DNA of 64,000 bases from Actinomyces sp. ph3 (GCF_000308055.1 NZ_CAGY01000005.1:241639-305638); one strand, 5' to 3'; shown: positions 1 through 8,945, numbered from the stretch's first letter. Numbers and translations are program-made. Notes: generated by a model from the sequence alone, not told the origin.

Positions 1-1660
1 CGTGACTTGTCACGTGTTGACTTGCGCGCGCGACATCGGAATCAGCCTGAGCCAAAAGTGCGTCAATTCCTGACTCAGCACGTTGGCTGCGCTCTTCTGC
101 ACTACGTAAGGGAGCCAAGGCCTCGTCAAGGGCGGCTTCCGCAACACGCAGGGATTCAAGCGCGACTAAAGGATCGCCCTTCCCGTTTTGCGCGGCATTG
201 CCAGCGTTAATTGCTTCTTGAGCGGAGGCAACCAGCTGCTGGAATGCGATCGGATCCGCGTGAAGGCGAGTCACATCAGAAATATCCGAGGTGATTGAAC
301 CGATTGCAGCGGTCAAAAGCTCCGAAGAACGCGAAAGCTGATCGGGAGCTTGAGTGATGGCTTCCAGCTGATGGCGTGCCAGCGCCAAAGCGCGACGCGC
401 AACTTCGAGGATCTGAAGCGCGTTCTGGCCATTGCTCTCGTTTGCTAGAGCCTCGTTTGCACTGCTTTCGGCCTGATCCAAGAGCGCGCGGGCCTGGTTG
501 GGACGTTCCTTGAGGGAGGCGACGGCCTCGGGAGAATAGGCGAGCTGGAGGGTCTGAAGGTCCTTCTCAGCCTGATCCACCTGAGTACGAGTCTGCGCAA
601 TCATCTCGAGCAACTCGCGGGCTTGCTGGCCGACATTTGCAACCTGGTTACGGCGCTGAGTGAAAGCGTTCTTCTCCGCAACCAACTGGTTCATTGCGAC
701 GTTGAGTTTCCCGACAAACTCTTGGAATTCGTAGGGAGAACGCGGGTGGCTTCCATCCTCATTCTCGCGCTGCATGGTGAAACCCTTATTAACCAGTGCT
801 CGCGCCGTTTCAAGCGCCGCAGAGTAGGACTTGACGGACTCGGGGCCGAATTGAGCCTTGGCAAATTGGATTTCGTCGTCACTTGAACGAACGATGTCGT
901 CTGCGTCCAGCAGGAGGCGTGCGAGATCCAAGGTCTGTTGAACATGCTCCTGAGCCTGATTACGCACGACATTTTTGTGTGTCTTGCGTTGAGAACGCAT
1001 GATGATAAACAGAAAAACGAGGATGATAACAGGAAGCAGAAGGAAGGGAGCGAGTGCGCCGATGGCGATGGCCAGTGAGTTCGAGTTTCGCTTGGAACTG
1101 TGAGAAGTCGTCGCGGCGGACTTGGTTGCCGTCGGCGAGGCCGTGATGGATTTAGTTGTTACTCCCACTTCCAGTTCGGTGACGAAAAGGCTGAGGCCAG
1201 TAGCTAAAGTTGATTCGTCTAGAGGATCTGCCTTGCTCAGCACTTCCCTTAATCCCGAGAATGCGCTCACAACCGTCGCGTCATCGATACCTTTTCCGTT
1301 TGAATTGCCGCAGGTGGCAGTCTGTCGTTCTTGCGTTGCAATCACTAAGACCAGTGAAGAACTGGATAGGCCCGATTGGGTGCCAACTGTATTGCACCAT
1401 TCAAGAGGGGCTGTTCCTGAAAAATCTGGGACCACAACGATGTAGGTATCCAGACCTTTTCTTTGAAGGGCACGCAGTTCGGTATTAATGGATTGGACTG
1501 AGTTTTCAGACAGGAACGAGGCCGTATCCGTCAGGTTTGTTGTTACGGTCACCGGTGAATCGGCGCGCGCAATTCCGGCGGGTAGACACGTCGCGACAAG
1601 CACCGTAGCAAGCGCGGCGAAAAAAGCCATACAACGAGAGCGGAAAGCGTGGTAAAACAT
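1..1660 (-). CDS. TPM-domain membrane protein, C-terminus beyond window edge
   Basis: I translated this minus-strand frame by hand; it stays open from base 1660 to the window edge, giving at least 553 residues. It begins with a hydrophobic signal-like stretch ending near ARADS (about residue 37). A TPM-type region (YgcG/TPM_phosphatase family) with a TYIVVVPD strand follows, then a Ser/Thr-rich linker, one strong membrane helix at about residues 193-219 followed by basic residues, and a long Ala/Gln/Glu-rich region that looks coiled-coil. Known of the family: extracytoplasmic TPM domains occur in exported or membrane proteins, and the function of the actinobacterial long-tailed form is not established. 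Start choice is uncertain: ATG 1660 is favoured, with ATG 1630 and GTG 1666 also in frame and no convincing ribosome binding site at any. Confidence 0.75.
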   Translation of the reverse strand, partial: MFYHAFRSRCMAFFAALATVLVATCLPAGIARADSPVTVTTNLTDTASFLSENSVQSINTELRALQRKGLDTYIVVVPDFSGTAPLEWCNTVGTQSGLSSSSLVLVIATQERQTATCGNSNGKGIDDATVVSAFSGLREVLSKADPLDESTLATGLSLFVTELEVGVTTKSITASPTATKSAATTSHSSKRNSNSLAIAIGALAPFLLLPVIILVFLFIIMRSQRKTHKNVVRNQAQEHVQQTLDLARLLLDADDIVRSSDDEIQFAKAQFGPESVKSYSAALETARALVNKGFTMQRENEDGSHPRSPYEFQEFVGKLNVAMNQLVAEKNAFTQRRNQVANVGQQARELLEMIAQTRTQVDQAEKDLQTLQLAYSPEAVASLKERPNQARALLDQAESSANEALANESNGQNALQILEVARRALALARHQLEAITQAPDQLSRSSELLTAAIGSITSDISDVTRLHADPIAFQQLVASAQEAINAGNAAQNGKGDPLVALESLRVAEAALDEALAPLRSAEERSQRAESGIDALLAQADSDVARASQHVTSH

Positions 1661-1754
1661 AGCCACTAGTTTACGGCTAAGAAGCGTTTAATTGACGTGC
1701 CATCTATGATGGAGTATACGTCCTTAGCCGATGACACAGGAAGGAGTGCGTACG

Positions 1755-2129
1755 ATGCCCACTGGTAAGGTGAAGTTTTTTGATGCTGAGCGCGGTTTTG
1801 GCTTCATTATGGGAGAAGACGGTGGTCAGGTTTTCCTGCACTCTTCCGCGCTGCCTGAAGGAGTGACGCCTCGTCCCGGAACCCGTGTTGAATACGGGGT
1901 TGCTGATGGGCGCAAGGGGCCTCAGGCGCTATCGGTTCGTATTATTTCCACGCCGCACTCCGTGGCGCGTGCCCAACGACGCAAGCCCGAAACTATGGTG
2001 CCCGTCGTCGAAGACTTAATTAAACTGCTCGATGCCTCTTCTGAATCTTTGCGCCGCGGACACTACCCGGAAAATGCAGGAAAGATCGCGAAGGTCATGC
2101 GGGCCGTTGCAGAGGATTTTGATGCCTGA
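1755..2129 (+). CDS. Cold-shock-domain protein with C-terminal extension
   Basis: The protein has 124 residues. The first 65 or so form a cold shock domain: GKVKFFDAERGFGFI carries the RNP1-like aromatic strand and VFLHSS the RNP2-like strand, so it should bind single-stranded RNA or DNA. The remaining 55-60 residues are a helical extension not found in the minimal 67-residue CspA. The start at 1755 is preceded by GGAAGGAG at the usual distance; an in-frame ATG at 1731 would place that site inside the gene. The last codons overlap the start of the DUF3027 gene by 8 bases, so the two are translationally coupled, an arrangement I recall as common in Actinobacteria. Confidence 0.9.
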   Translation: MPTGKVKFFDAERGFGFIMGEDGGQVFLHSSALPEGVTPRPGTRVEYGVADGRKGPQALSVRIISTPHSVARAQRRKPETMVPVVEDLIKLLDASSESLRRGHYPENAGKIAKVMRAVAEDFDA

Positions 2130-2883
2130 AAAAACTGCGTCCGCGCGTGGGCGAATGGATCAGCAGCTCGCTCAAGCGGTGGACTTTGCGCGTGAAAACG
2201 CGGTCGAAGTTGGGGGAGAAGTCTCGGTAGGAGAGCACCTCTCTTTCGAAATGGATGCCGAGCGCCTTGGCACCCACTACTTCGCCTGTAACGATGCCGG
2301 TTATGTCGGCTGGCGTTGGTCGGTCACTTTGACGCGCGTTCCGCGTTCGCGGAAGATCACGGTGTGCGAAGTTGATTTGGTACCCGGTTCTGGCGCGCTT
2401 TTGGCACCCGAGTGGCTCCCGTGGGAGGACCGCCTGCAGCCGGGTGATGTGAGCCGTGAGGATGTTCTGCCGTACCGTGACGATGATGATCGCTTGATTT
2501 CGGGGCTTGAGGACACCGGAGAAGATCCGGATTTGCCTACGGACCGTGAGCTGGGTTTGGGCCGCGTTCGCGTTCTTTCTGATAAAGGTCATGACGATGC
2601 TGCAAAGCGCTGGTATGCCTCGGAACGCGGTCCTAAGCGTGGCCGTCGGCCTAAGCAGACGTGTTCGACCTGCGGCTTCCTTATGAAGATGTCCGGTTCG
2701 ATGCGCTTGGTCTTTGGTGTCTGCGCAAATGAATGGGCACAAGATGATGGCTGTGTTGTGAGTTTGGATCACACTTGCGGTGCGCACTCGGAAACTGACG
2801 TGCCCAACAATGGAACGGATTGGCCAGTTCGTCCCTCGCGTATCAACGATTTCCTTGTTGAATCTGAGCGAATCGGGTCCTGA
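2122..2883 (+). CDS. DUF3027 family protein
   Basis: A 253-residue protein whose ATG lies inside the final codons of the upstream cold-shock gene. It matches the DUF3027 family of Actinobacteria, whose function is unknown. A domain of about 120 residues containing a WRWSVTLTR strand is followed by an acidic stretch with repeated Asp (near residue 115). The C-terminal part has a CSTCG motif and further Cys and His residues (VCANEW, DGCVV, DHTCGAH) that could form a metal site; this last point is inference from spacing. An upstream in-frame ATG at 2032 lies well inside the cold-shock gene and is unlikely. Overlap with the cold-shock gene suggests co-expression and perhaps a role in RNA handling or stress. 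Confidence 0.85.
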   Translation: MPEKTASARGRMDQQLAQAVDFARENAVEVGGEVSVGEHLSFEMDAERLGTHYFACNDAGYVGWRWSVTLTRVPRSRKITVCEVDLVPGSGALLAPEWLPWEDRLQPGDVSREDVLPYRDDDDRLISGLEDTGEDPDLPTDRELGLGRVRVLSDKGHDDAAKRWYASERGPKRGRRPKQTCSTCGFLMKMSGSMRLVFGVCANEWAQDDGCVVSLDHTCGAHSETDVPNNGTDWPVRPSRINDFLVESERIGS

Positions 2884-2998
2884 AAACGAAACTGGTTCTA
2901 AATAAGAACTATAAGCAGGTCAATCCGGGAAATCAAAGTGCATCTCGCTGGATGATAAGCGCTTCACTTTGAGTGTTTTTTCAGCGAATATGTGGGGA

Positions 2999-4444
2999 GT
3001 GAGCACACAAGAGAAAGCGCCATCGAGCGCAAAGCCACTGAATCCCCTTGACACTTTCTTCCACATCACTGAACGTGGATCCACAATTGGTCGCGAAATC
3101 CGAGGTGGCGTGGTCACCTTCTTCGCAATGGCCTACATCCTTGTTGTTAACCCCTCAATTCTTTCCGCCGCTCTGCCTCAAGACGGCTCCATTACCCCCG
3201 CGGGAATTGCTGCAGGTACCGCACTTGTCGCGGGCATCATGACCATCCTCATGGGTGTTGTTGCGAACTACCCGCTGGCACTGGCTGCAGGTCTTGGCCT
3301 GAATGCAATTGTTGCCTTCACCCTGGTCCTTGGTTCAGGACTGACCTTCCAAGAGGCCATGGGCCTGATCTTCTGGGAGGGTATCCTCATCACCCTTCTC
3401 GTTCTGACAGGGTTCCGAGACGCGGTCTTCCGCGCAGTCCCGTACCAGATCAAGACCGCTATCTCTGTAGGTATCGGTCTTTTTATTACCCTGGTGGGCC
3501 TGATCAACGCGGGCATTATTCGTGCAGGCGCAACCCCGGTTCAGCTTGGTATTAACGGCTCCCTGCAGGGATGGCCGACCCTGGTCTTCGTTGTTGGTCT
3601 TGGTCTGACCATCATCTTGTACGTGCGCAAGGTCAAGGGCGCTATGCTCATCGGCCTTATCACCTCGACGGTTTTGGCCGCGATTCTTCAGCTTTTCGTC
3701 CACCTTCCCGTGCGCAGTGAGGGCTCTCCGACCGGTTGGGGACAGACCATTCCGGCTCTGAGCGGCTCTCCGATTTCGATCCCCAGCTTTAACTCGCTTT
3801 TCCAAATCGACTTCTTCGGAGCTTTCGGGAAGCTTGGCGTTGTTTCGGTTATTCTGCTGATCTTCTCGCTGATGCTTGCAGACTTCTTTGACACCATGGG
3901 CACGATGGTTGCTGTTGGTGCCGAGGGTGGTCTTCTGGACGAAGGCGGCAACCCGCCTCACTCCAGCCGCATTCTGCTCATTGACTCCTTGGCTGCTGCT
4001 GCAGGTGGTCTGGGTGGTGTCTCTTCGAACACCTCCTACATTGAGTCGACCGCCGGTGTTGGTGAGGGTGCACGTACTGGTTTGGCCTCGGTTGTCACCG
4101 GTGTCCTCTTCCTGCTGTCCACCTTCCTGTCACCCCTGGTTCAGCTTGTCCCGACCGAGGCCGCCTCGACCGCTCTGGTATTCGTTGGCTTCCTCATGAT
4201 GGCTCAGGTTCTTGAGGTTGATTGGAAGGACCCGGAGTATGCAATCCCCGGCTTCTTGACCATCGCTTTCATGCCCTTCGCCTACTCGATCTCGGTGGGT
4301 ATCGGCGTTGGCTTCATCGCCTACACGGTCATTCAGATCACCCTGGGCAAGGCTCGTCAGATCCACCCGCTGATGTGGCTGACCTCGATCCTCTTCGTGG
4401 TCTACTTCCTCTTGGGACCGATTCGGGCCGCTTTGGGAGCCTGA
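2999..4444 (+). CDS. NCS2-family (AzgA-like) purine permease
   Basis: A polytopic inner-membrane carrier of about 481 residues, predicted to import hypoxanthine, adenine or guanine with protons. Family marks are the N-terminal FFHITERGSTIGREIRGG segment, FFAMAYILVVNP, ADFFDTMGT near the middle and SSNTSYIESTAGV in the second half, all typical of the AzgA/GhxP branch rather than the UraA branch. Twelve or more hydrophobic segments are visible. The start is ambiguous: GTG 2999 gives VSTQEKAP, ATG 2990 adds three residues, and TTG 2969 extends further; none has a well-placed ribosome site, so a leaderless message is possible. A strong hairpin follows the stop. It stands alone, though a purine permease fits with the ureide genes at 44-56 kb. 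Confidence 0.9.
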   Translation: MSTQEKAPSSAKPLNPLDTFFHITERGSTIGREIRGGVVTFFAMAYILVVNPSILSAALPQDGSITPAGIAAGTALVAGIMTILMGVVANYPLALAAGLGLNAIVAFTLVLGSGLTFQEAMGLIFWEGILITLLVLTGFRDAVFRAVPYQIKTAISVGIGLFITLVGLINAGIIRAGATPVQLGINGSLQGWPTLVFVVGLGLTIILYVRKVKGAMLIGLITSTVLAAILQLFVHLPVRSEGSPTGWGQTIPALSGSPISIPSFNSLFQIDFFGAFGKLGVVSVILLIFSLMLADFFDTMGTMVAVGAEGGLLDEGGNPPHSSRILLIDSLAAAAGGLGGVSSNTSYIESTAGVGEGARTGLASVVTGVLFLLSTFLSPLVQLVPTEAASTALVFVGFLMMAQVLEVDWKDPEYAIPGFLTIAFMPFAYSISVGIGVGFIAYTVIQITLGKARQIHPLMWLTSILFVVYFLLGPIRAALGA

Positions 4445-4460
4445 TCCCTTATTCACCTTT

Positions 4461-4490
4461 TGTGGGGGCCGGCATGTGTCGGCCCCCACA
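4461..4490 (+). terminator. Hairpin terminator after the purine permease
   Basis: Perfect 11-base-pair inverted repeat, TGTGGGGGCCG with CGGCCCCCACA, around an 8-base loop, 16 bases past the stop. No T-run follows, so this is called on stem strength and position. Confidence 0.7.
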
Positions 4491-4545
4491 CGTGTATTTG
4501 GGCGTATCCTCAAAAATAGTGTTTAGTGAAGCTGGGGGGGCTTTT

Positions 4546-5829
4546 GTGTCACGAACTTTTCAGTCATTTGAGTACCGGAGTTTCCGGCATTGGTTTGTCG
4601 CCAATGTGCTGGCTGCTTCTGCCCAGTGGATGCAGCGCGTTGCTCAGGACTGGCTTGTTCTGACCGTATTGACGCAGAACTCGTCTTTCCAAGTCGGTGT
4701 CGTCACGGCTCTCCAGTTCCTCCCCATTCTTCTTTTGAGTCCCTATGCGGGCGTCGTGGTCGACCGTCTCGATCGCAAGGGCATCATCCAAGTAACGCAG
4801 ACATCTTTCGGTGTTTTCGGCCTGCTCTTGGGGATCATGGTTTTTACGGGGCATGCGCATCTGTGGCTGGTCTATGGCTTAGCCTTCGGTGGGGGAGTCG
4901 CTGCGGCTTTTGATTCTCCTGCGCGTCAGGCTTTTGTTTCCGAGCTTGTCCCCGCTTCATCGATTACGAATGCTGTAGCGCTCAACTCCGTTGCTTTTAA
5001 TTTTGCCCGTCTGGTAGGCCCCGCAATTTCGGGCCTGATGATTGATTGGGTGGGCGAGGCCTGGGTCTTCTTTGTGAACTCGGGAATGTTCCTGATTGCC
5101 GCGATGTTCACGACATCAATTCGCCATAAAGATTTAGTGCCTCGTCGGCCGGTTCCTCGGAAGAAAGGGCAGCTGCGTGAGGGGCTTGTGTATTTACGAG
5201 GCCGTCCCGATCTTATTTTGATCATTGTTGTAGTTGGTTTCGCTTCGGCTTTGGCCTTAAACCAGCAGCTCACGACGGCCGTCATGGCGACAACGGTATT
5301 CCATAGGGGAGCGGGCCAGTACGGTATGTTGAGCGCACTGATTGCGGTCGGATCGTTTTCTGGGGCACTTTTTGCTGCGCGGCGGAAGCTTCCGCGTCTT
5401 CGTTTGGTCGTTGGCTCAACTATTGCATTGGGCGTTGTATCAACGATTCTGGCATTTACTCCCACTTATGAAACCTATGGGATCATGTGTGTTCCTACGG
5501 GTTTTGCCATGATTACCATGCTCACTTCTGCGAACGCGGCAGTTCAAACGACGACTGCGGAAGACGTGCGTGGACGGGTTTTGGCCCTGTACGGCATGGT
5601 CGTTATGGGGTCGACACCTATCGGTGCTCCCTTTGTGGGGTGGATTGGTCAGGTGATTGATGCTCGTGCCTCGATTTGGGTGGGTTCGGTTTCAACCCTG
5701 ATCGTGACGATTATTACCGCCGCGGTGTGCATGAAACGGTGGGATATTCATCTGCATGTTCGCGCGGGTGCGCACCCCATTGAAATTGAGAACCCGAATG
5801 CTCATTACGATCCCTATATGGGGAATTAG
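4546..5829 (+). CDS. MFS transporter, probable exporter
   Basis: A 427-residue major facilitator protein of the MFS_3/enterobactin-exporter-like type: an N-terminal amphipathic EYRSFRHWFVANVLA segment, the AQWMQRVAQDWLVL helix, and the motif-A-like VVDRLDRKGII between helices 2 and 3. Around twelve hydrophobic segments are visible. The GTG at 4546 is chosen because a G-rich GGGGGG site sits 5 bases upstream and because the protein then starts at the usual place before helix 1; the longer open frame runs back through the upstream terminator. The substrate cannot be read from sequence. It lies between a permease and the dtxR gene, with no shared operon evident. Confidence 0.85.
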   Translation: MSRTFQSFEYRSFRHWFVANVLAASAQWMQRVAQDWLVLTVLTQNSSFQVGVVTALQFLPILLLSPYAGVVVDRLDRKGIIQVTQTSFGVFGLLLGIMVFTGHAHLWLVYGLAFGGGVAAAFDSPARQAFVSELVPASSITNAVALNSVAFNFARLVGPAISGLMIDWVGEAWVFFVNSGMFLIAAMFTTSIRHKDLVPRRPVPRKKGQLREGLVYLRGRPDLILIIVVVGFASALALNQQLTTAVMATTVFHRGAGQYGMLSALIAVGSFSGALFAARRKLPRLRLVVGSTIALGVVSTILAFTPTYETYGIMCVPTGFAMITMLTSANAAVQTTTAEDVRGRVLALYGMVVMGSTPIGAPFVGWIGQVIDARASIWVGSVSTLIVTIITAAVCMKRWDIHLHVRAGAHPIEIENPNAHYDPYMGN

Positions 5830-5960
5830 AAACATCGGCTTATCTCAATTGATGTCGAAGTTGTTCACCTGACTCCCCGTGACGCGCGGTTTTCTAGGCT
5901 AATGAACACAAGGGCACAGAAATATGTACTCTGAGGTCAGAAACTACCTATGGAGGAATC

Positions 5961-6650
5961 GTGAGCGATCTGATCGATACCACCGAAATGTATCTCAAGA
6001 CGATTTTTGAGCTTGAAGAAGACGGTGTTACGCCTCTTCGCGCTCGAATTGTCGAGCGATTGGGGCACTCTGGCCCCACGGTTTCGCAAACAATTGGGCG
6101 AATGGAGCGTGACGGCCTCGTGCATGTCATGGGGGACCGGCGGTTGGAACTGACGGCTCTGGGGCGTGAGCGCGCCATTGAAGTTGTTCGCAAGCATCGC
6201 CTTGCTGAGCGTCTTTTGACTGATGTCATCGGTTTGGATTGGGCCCACACCCATGAGGAAGCGTGTCGCTGGGAGCACGTCATGTCGGACCAGGTTGAAC
6301 AGCGTCTTGGGGAAATTCTTCATAACCCGACGACCGATCCCTATGGAAACCCAATTCCTGGAACGGATGGGGTGTCAGACGGTATTTCGATGGAACTGGC
6401 ATTGCGAATGGGGGAGTCCACCTCTGGAACGGTTACCCGAATCGGTGAACCCATCCAAGCAGAGACGGAATTGCTGGATGCCTTCGCACGCTGCGGAGTG
6501 CGTCCGGGGGCTCGGATTAACTTCGAGGCTGACCCTCGTGAGGTCATTCTTGAGGTAACTCACACAGCTGATGGGAAGGAATCGGCGCCCGGTCAGGCCG
6601 TTCAACTGCCTTTGACGCTTGCTCCGCACCTTTTCATTACGCTTAATTAA
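5961..6650 (+). CDS. dtxR: DtxR/IdeR-type iron-dependent repressor
   Basis: A 229-residue metal-dependent transcriptional repressor. The N-terminal winged helix (residues 1-70) is followed by a dimerisation and metal domain whose ligands fall exactly on diphtheria DtxR numbering: Met10, His79, Glu83, His98, Cys102, Glu105 and His106, in ACRWEHVMSD. Cys102 separates iron-type DtxR/IdeR from manganese-type MntR, which has Glu there. Residues 150-229 form the SH3-like C-terminal domain. The GTG start has GGAGG 6 bases upstream. It is expected to repress iron uptake when Fe(II) is plentiful; a DtxR-box-like site lies in the feoA promoter at 31086. Confidence 0.93.
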   Translation: MSDLIDTTEMYLKTIFELEEDGVTPLRARIVERLGHSGPTVSQTIGRMERDGLVHVMGDRRLELTALGRERAIEVVRKHRLAERLLTDVIGLDWAHTHEEACRWEHVMSDQVEQRLGEILHNPTTDPYGNPIPGTDGVSDGISMELALRMGESTSGTVTRIGEPIQAETELLDAFARCGVRPGARINFEADPREVILEVTHTADGKESAPGQAVQLPLTLAPHLFITLN

Positions 6651-6789
6651 GCTCCCTGACCAGCAATTCTGAAAGTAAGCTGCAAAACCTTAAGAAAACC
6701 TGTAATATGTTCGTCATCGTTTCGTTACATTGGCGTGACATTTCAGGGCCGGTAGGATAAACTCATACATGGCCGCACTGGCCGACCGT

Positions 6790-6945
6790 TCTTCGTTAAC
6801 CGAGGTTGAACCGCGAAGAAATAGGTAAGACGAAGGTTCAACGCGGGGAAACCACTTACGACCCTTGGGTCTTGGGGTGAAGCTTGGGAAACCAAGCCGG
6901 GCTCTCCCGCCCGAACCCGACAGCTCACCTCGCAGGTCAAAGAGG
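6790..6945 (+). promoter_or_regulatory. ydaO-type cyclic-di-AMP riboswitch (leader of NlpC/P60 gene)
   Basis: The 300-base gap before the NlpC/P60 gene holds a structured leader with the conserved blocks of the ydaO/yuaA class: CGCGGGGAAACCACTT at about 6843-6858 and GGGGTGAAGC near 6874, with flanking arms GAACC/GGTTC and a closing GCTCACCTCGC. Known: this class binds c-di-AMP and in Actinobacteria often precedes cell-wall hydrolase genes of the NlpC/P60 or Rpf type, usually turning them off when the ligand is high. Limits are approximate. A covariance search against Rfam RF00379 would settle it. Confidence 0.85.
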
Positions 6946-6954
6946 AGATTACTT

Positions 6955-7674
6955 GTGACAACTGGTAAGCCCGCGCCGCGGCACCGCAAGGCACGCCGCC
7001 CGATGGCCCCTGTTTTCGACTTGGCTGACACGCTCACCGCGTTCAAGACACCGCTTCGTGGCACCGCTGCTGCGTCGGCCGCTGGACTCGCTCTGACCGC
7101 TGTCGTCGGTGGCACTGCAACCGCAGCCCCCACTGTCCACGATGCCGCAGTCGATACTTCGAACAACACCGCGACCGTTCTGCCTACGACGGTTTCGGTC
7201 CCGGATATCGCCTGGTCTGCTAGTGACGAAGTTTCCGCTTCGGCTGAAGCTCCGGCTCCTGTTGCAACGACGAATGCTGCTTCGCGTGATTACACTCGCG
7301 CGGATCTTGGCGCTTCTGCCACTTCGTCTGCAGCGGTGAACCCTTCAGGTAACGACATTGTGTCGATCGCAATGTCTCTCACCGGCATTCCTTACGTCTA
7401 CGGTGGCTCTACCCCCGCGGGCTTCGACTGCTCTGGCTTCACCCAGTACGTCTACGCTCGTGCAGGTATCTCCATTCCGCGTACCTCTGGTGCGCAGGGC
7501 GCAGCGGGTACTTTCGTCTCCGCTTCTGAAGCGCGTCCCGGTGACCTCGTGTGGCACGCCTACGGTCACGTGGGTATCTACGCAGGCAACGGAATGGTCG
7601 TCGAGGCTACCACCCCCGGTTCTGTGACTAAGGTCCAGCCGCTGTGGGGTAACTACAGCTTCGTGCGCTACTGA
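6955..7674 (+). CDS. NlpC/P60 family peptidoglycan hydrolase
   Basis: A 239-residue secreted or surface cell-wall hydrolase. A basic N-terminus is followed by a hydrophobic stretch (AAASAAGLALTAVVGG, about residues 40-57), a low-complexity Ala/Thr/Ser region, and the NlpC/P60 domain over the last 115 residues. The catalytic Cys is in FDCSGFTQ and the His in YGHVGIYAG, with a typical RTSGAQ segment between. It should cut the D-Glu to diamino-acid bond in stem peptides (family knowledge). GTG 6955 is chosen for the AGAGGAG site 6 bases upstream, just past the riboswitch. Expression is probably controlled by c-di-AMP through that leader. Confidence 0.92.
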   Translation: MTTGKPAPRHRKARRPMAPVFDLADTLTAFKTPLRGTAAASAAGLALTAVVGGTATAAPTVHDAAVDTSNNTATVLPTTVSVPDIAWSASDEVSASAEAPAPVATTNAASRDYTRADLGASATSSAAVNPSGNDIVSIAMSLTGIPYVYGGSTPAGFDCSGFTQYVYARAGISIPRTSGAQGAAGTFVSASEARPGDLVWHAYGHVGIYAGNGMVVEATTPGSVTKVQPLWGNYSFVRY

Positions 7675-7687
7675 GTTTTTGTGTGAT

Positions 7688-7719
7688 AGGAAAGGGGTCG
7701 CTTCGGCGGCCCCTTTCCT
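7688..7719 (+). terminator. Hairpin terminator after the NlpC/P60 gene
   Basis: Fourteen-pair stem (AGGAAAGGGGTCGC with GCGGCCCCTTTCCT, one G-T wobble) capped by a TTCG tetraloop, just downstream of the stop at 7674. Confidence 0.8.
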
Positions 7720-7832
7720 ACATCTGCCCGCGCTCCGTGATATCGAGTTTTTCGCTGTGGAATCACTGAAGTGCTGACATTTCACGTGTGAATAGGGCAA
7801 AATAGTGGTGACGTAATCACGAGGAGGTAGTC

Positions 7833-8762
7833 ATGGGGACATCAGAAGTGATTTTGGTCGGTGTCGATGGCTCAAAGGAGAGCTTCGCAGCAGTCAAGTG
7901 GGCAGCCGAGCGTTCAAAGCTTCGCTCATGCAGACTTCACATTATTTGTACTTATGCCGTTGCATCGTATGCCGCGGCAACCCTAGATGGCGGATATGCG
8001 GTTCTTGACGATGCAGCTCTTAAAGAAGGAGCCTCGCAGATCGTTAAGCAAGGCGTTGACCTGGCAAAGGAAATCGGCGCTGCTGACGTTCACGGCCTCG
8101 TTGAGGCTGGTGATCCCGCGGGGATTCTTATCGACATGTCCCGCGAAGTCGACTTGATTGTCGTTGGCTCGCGCGGTGGTGGTGGTTTCGCCGACCGCCT
8201 CCTGGGAACTGTCTCTTCCGCACTTCCTGCCCATGCTCATTGCCCGGTTGTTATCGTGCCCCGTCACACCTCCGGTAAGGCATTTACTCCCGTTGAGCGT
8301 ATTGTCGTTGGCTCTGATGGCTCCGAGGGTGCGACCTCGGCGCTCAAGCGCGCGGTTGACGAGGCCGAGCTGTGGGACGCCCGGCTGACCGCAGTTGCCG
8401 CAGTTCCGATGGCTACGGGTACGACGATGATGGCTTGGCTTCCTGCCAATATTGATCGCGACAAGCTCCTCAAGGATGTCAAGGAGGGGCTTGATAACGC
8501 TGTTGACGCAGCCTTGGATGGACGCCAGCGCAAGGTTGCTCGTCATGCCTTGGACGGGTCCCCCTCATCGTTGCTCATTGAGTTCTCGACTGCCGTTGAT
8601 TTGGTTGTCGTCGGCACCCGAGGCCGTGGTGGCTTTGCCGGCATCTTGCTGGGTTCGACTTCGCAGACGGTGATCGCGCACTCGACCTGTCCGGTGATGG
8701 TGGTTCCATCTGCTCACCATGATGTGTCACCTGATCCTTCGCAGGAGTGGAGCAGGCGCTAA
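7833..8762 (+). CDS. Tandem-domain universal stress protein (UspA family)
   Basis: A 309-residue cytoplasmic protein of two UspA domains, about residues 5-148 and 152-298. Each ends in the ATP-binding signature G-x2-G-x9-G-S/T: VGSRGGGGFADRLLGTVSS in the first and VGTRGRGGFAGILLGSTSQ in the second, followed by the HCPVVIV or TCPVMVV strand. Tandem Usp proteins of this length are typical of Actinobacteria and respond to hypoxia, growth arrest or redox stress; the actual partner is unknown. ATG 7833 has GAGGAGG 7 bases upstream. It is monocistronic, with a TTCG-capped terminator right after the stop. Confidence 0.95.
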   Translation: MGTSEVILVGVDGSKESFAAVKWAAERSKLRSCRLHIICTYAVASYAAATLDGGYAVLDDAALKEGASQIVKQGVDLAKEIGAADVHGLVEAGDPAGILIDMSREVDLIVVGSRGGGGFADRLLGTVSSALPAHAHCPVVIVPRHTSGKAFTPVERIVVGSDGSEGATSALKRAVDEAELWDARLTAVAAVPMATGTTMMAWLPANIDRDKLLKDVKEGLDNAVDAALDGRQRKVARHALDGSPSSLLIEFSTAVDLVVVGTRGRGGFAGILLGSTSQTVIAHSTCPVMVVPSAHHDVSPDPSQEWSRR

Positions 8763-8778
8763 CGATACGTTTTCAAAT

Positions 8779-8806
8779 AGCGGCGACATCTTCGGGTGTC
8801 GCCGCT
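8779..8806 (+). terminator. Hairpin terminator after the universal stress gene
   Basis: Twelve-pair stem AGCGGCGACATC with GGTGTCGCCGCT around a TTCG tetraloop, 16 bases past the stop. Confidence 0.8.
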
Positions 8807-8872
8807 TACGTATAGGCATTGTTTGTCGAGAGTCTGAGAAACGAAGAGGTGGGTGATACCCTATGTGGGTGC

Positions 8873-8945
8873 GCCCTCGTAGCTCAGGGGATAGAGCACC
8901 GCTCTCCTAAAGCGGGTGTCGGACGTTCGAATCGTCTCGGGGGCA
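8873..8945 (+). tRNA. tRNA-Arg (anticodon CCT)
   Basis: A 73-base cloverleaf drawn by hand: acceptor GCCCTCG with CGGGGGC, D stem GCTC/GAGC, anticodon stem CCGCT/AGCGG with loop CTCCTAA (anticodon CCT, reads AGG), T stem GGACG/CGTCT with TTCGAAT loop, discriminator A. The 3' CCA is not encoded. AGG is a rare Arg codon in such genomes. Confidence 0.95.

Noticed and set aside
2095..2787. A 230-codon minus-strand open frame opposite DUF3027
   Set aside because: Shadow of the sense gene, which has a coupled start and family match.
3335..3961. A 208-codon minus-strand open frame opposite the purine permease
   Set aside because: Antisense shadow of a well-supported membrane protein gene; charged low-complexity product.
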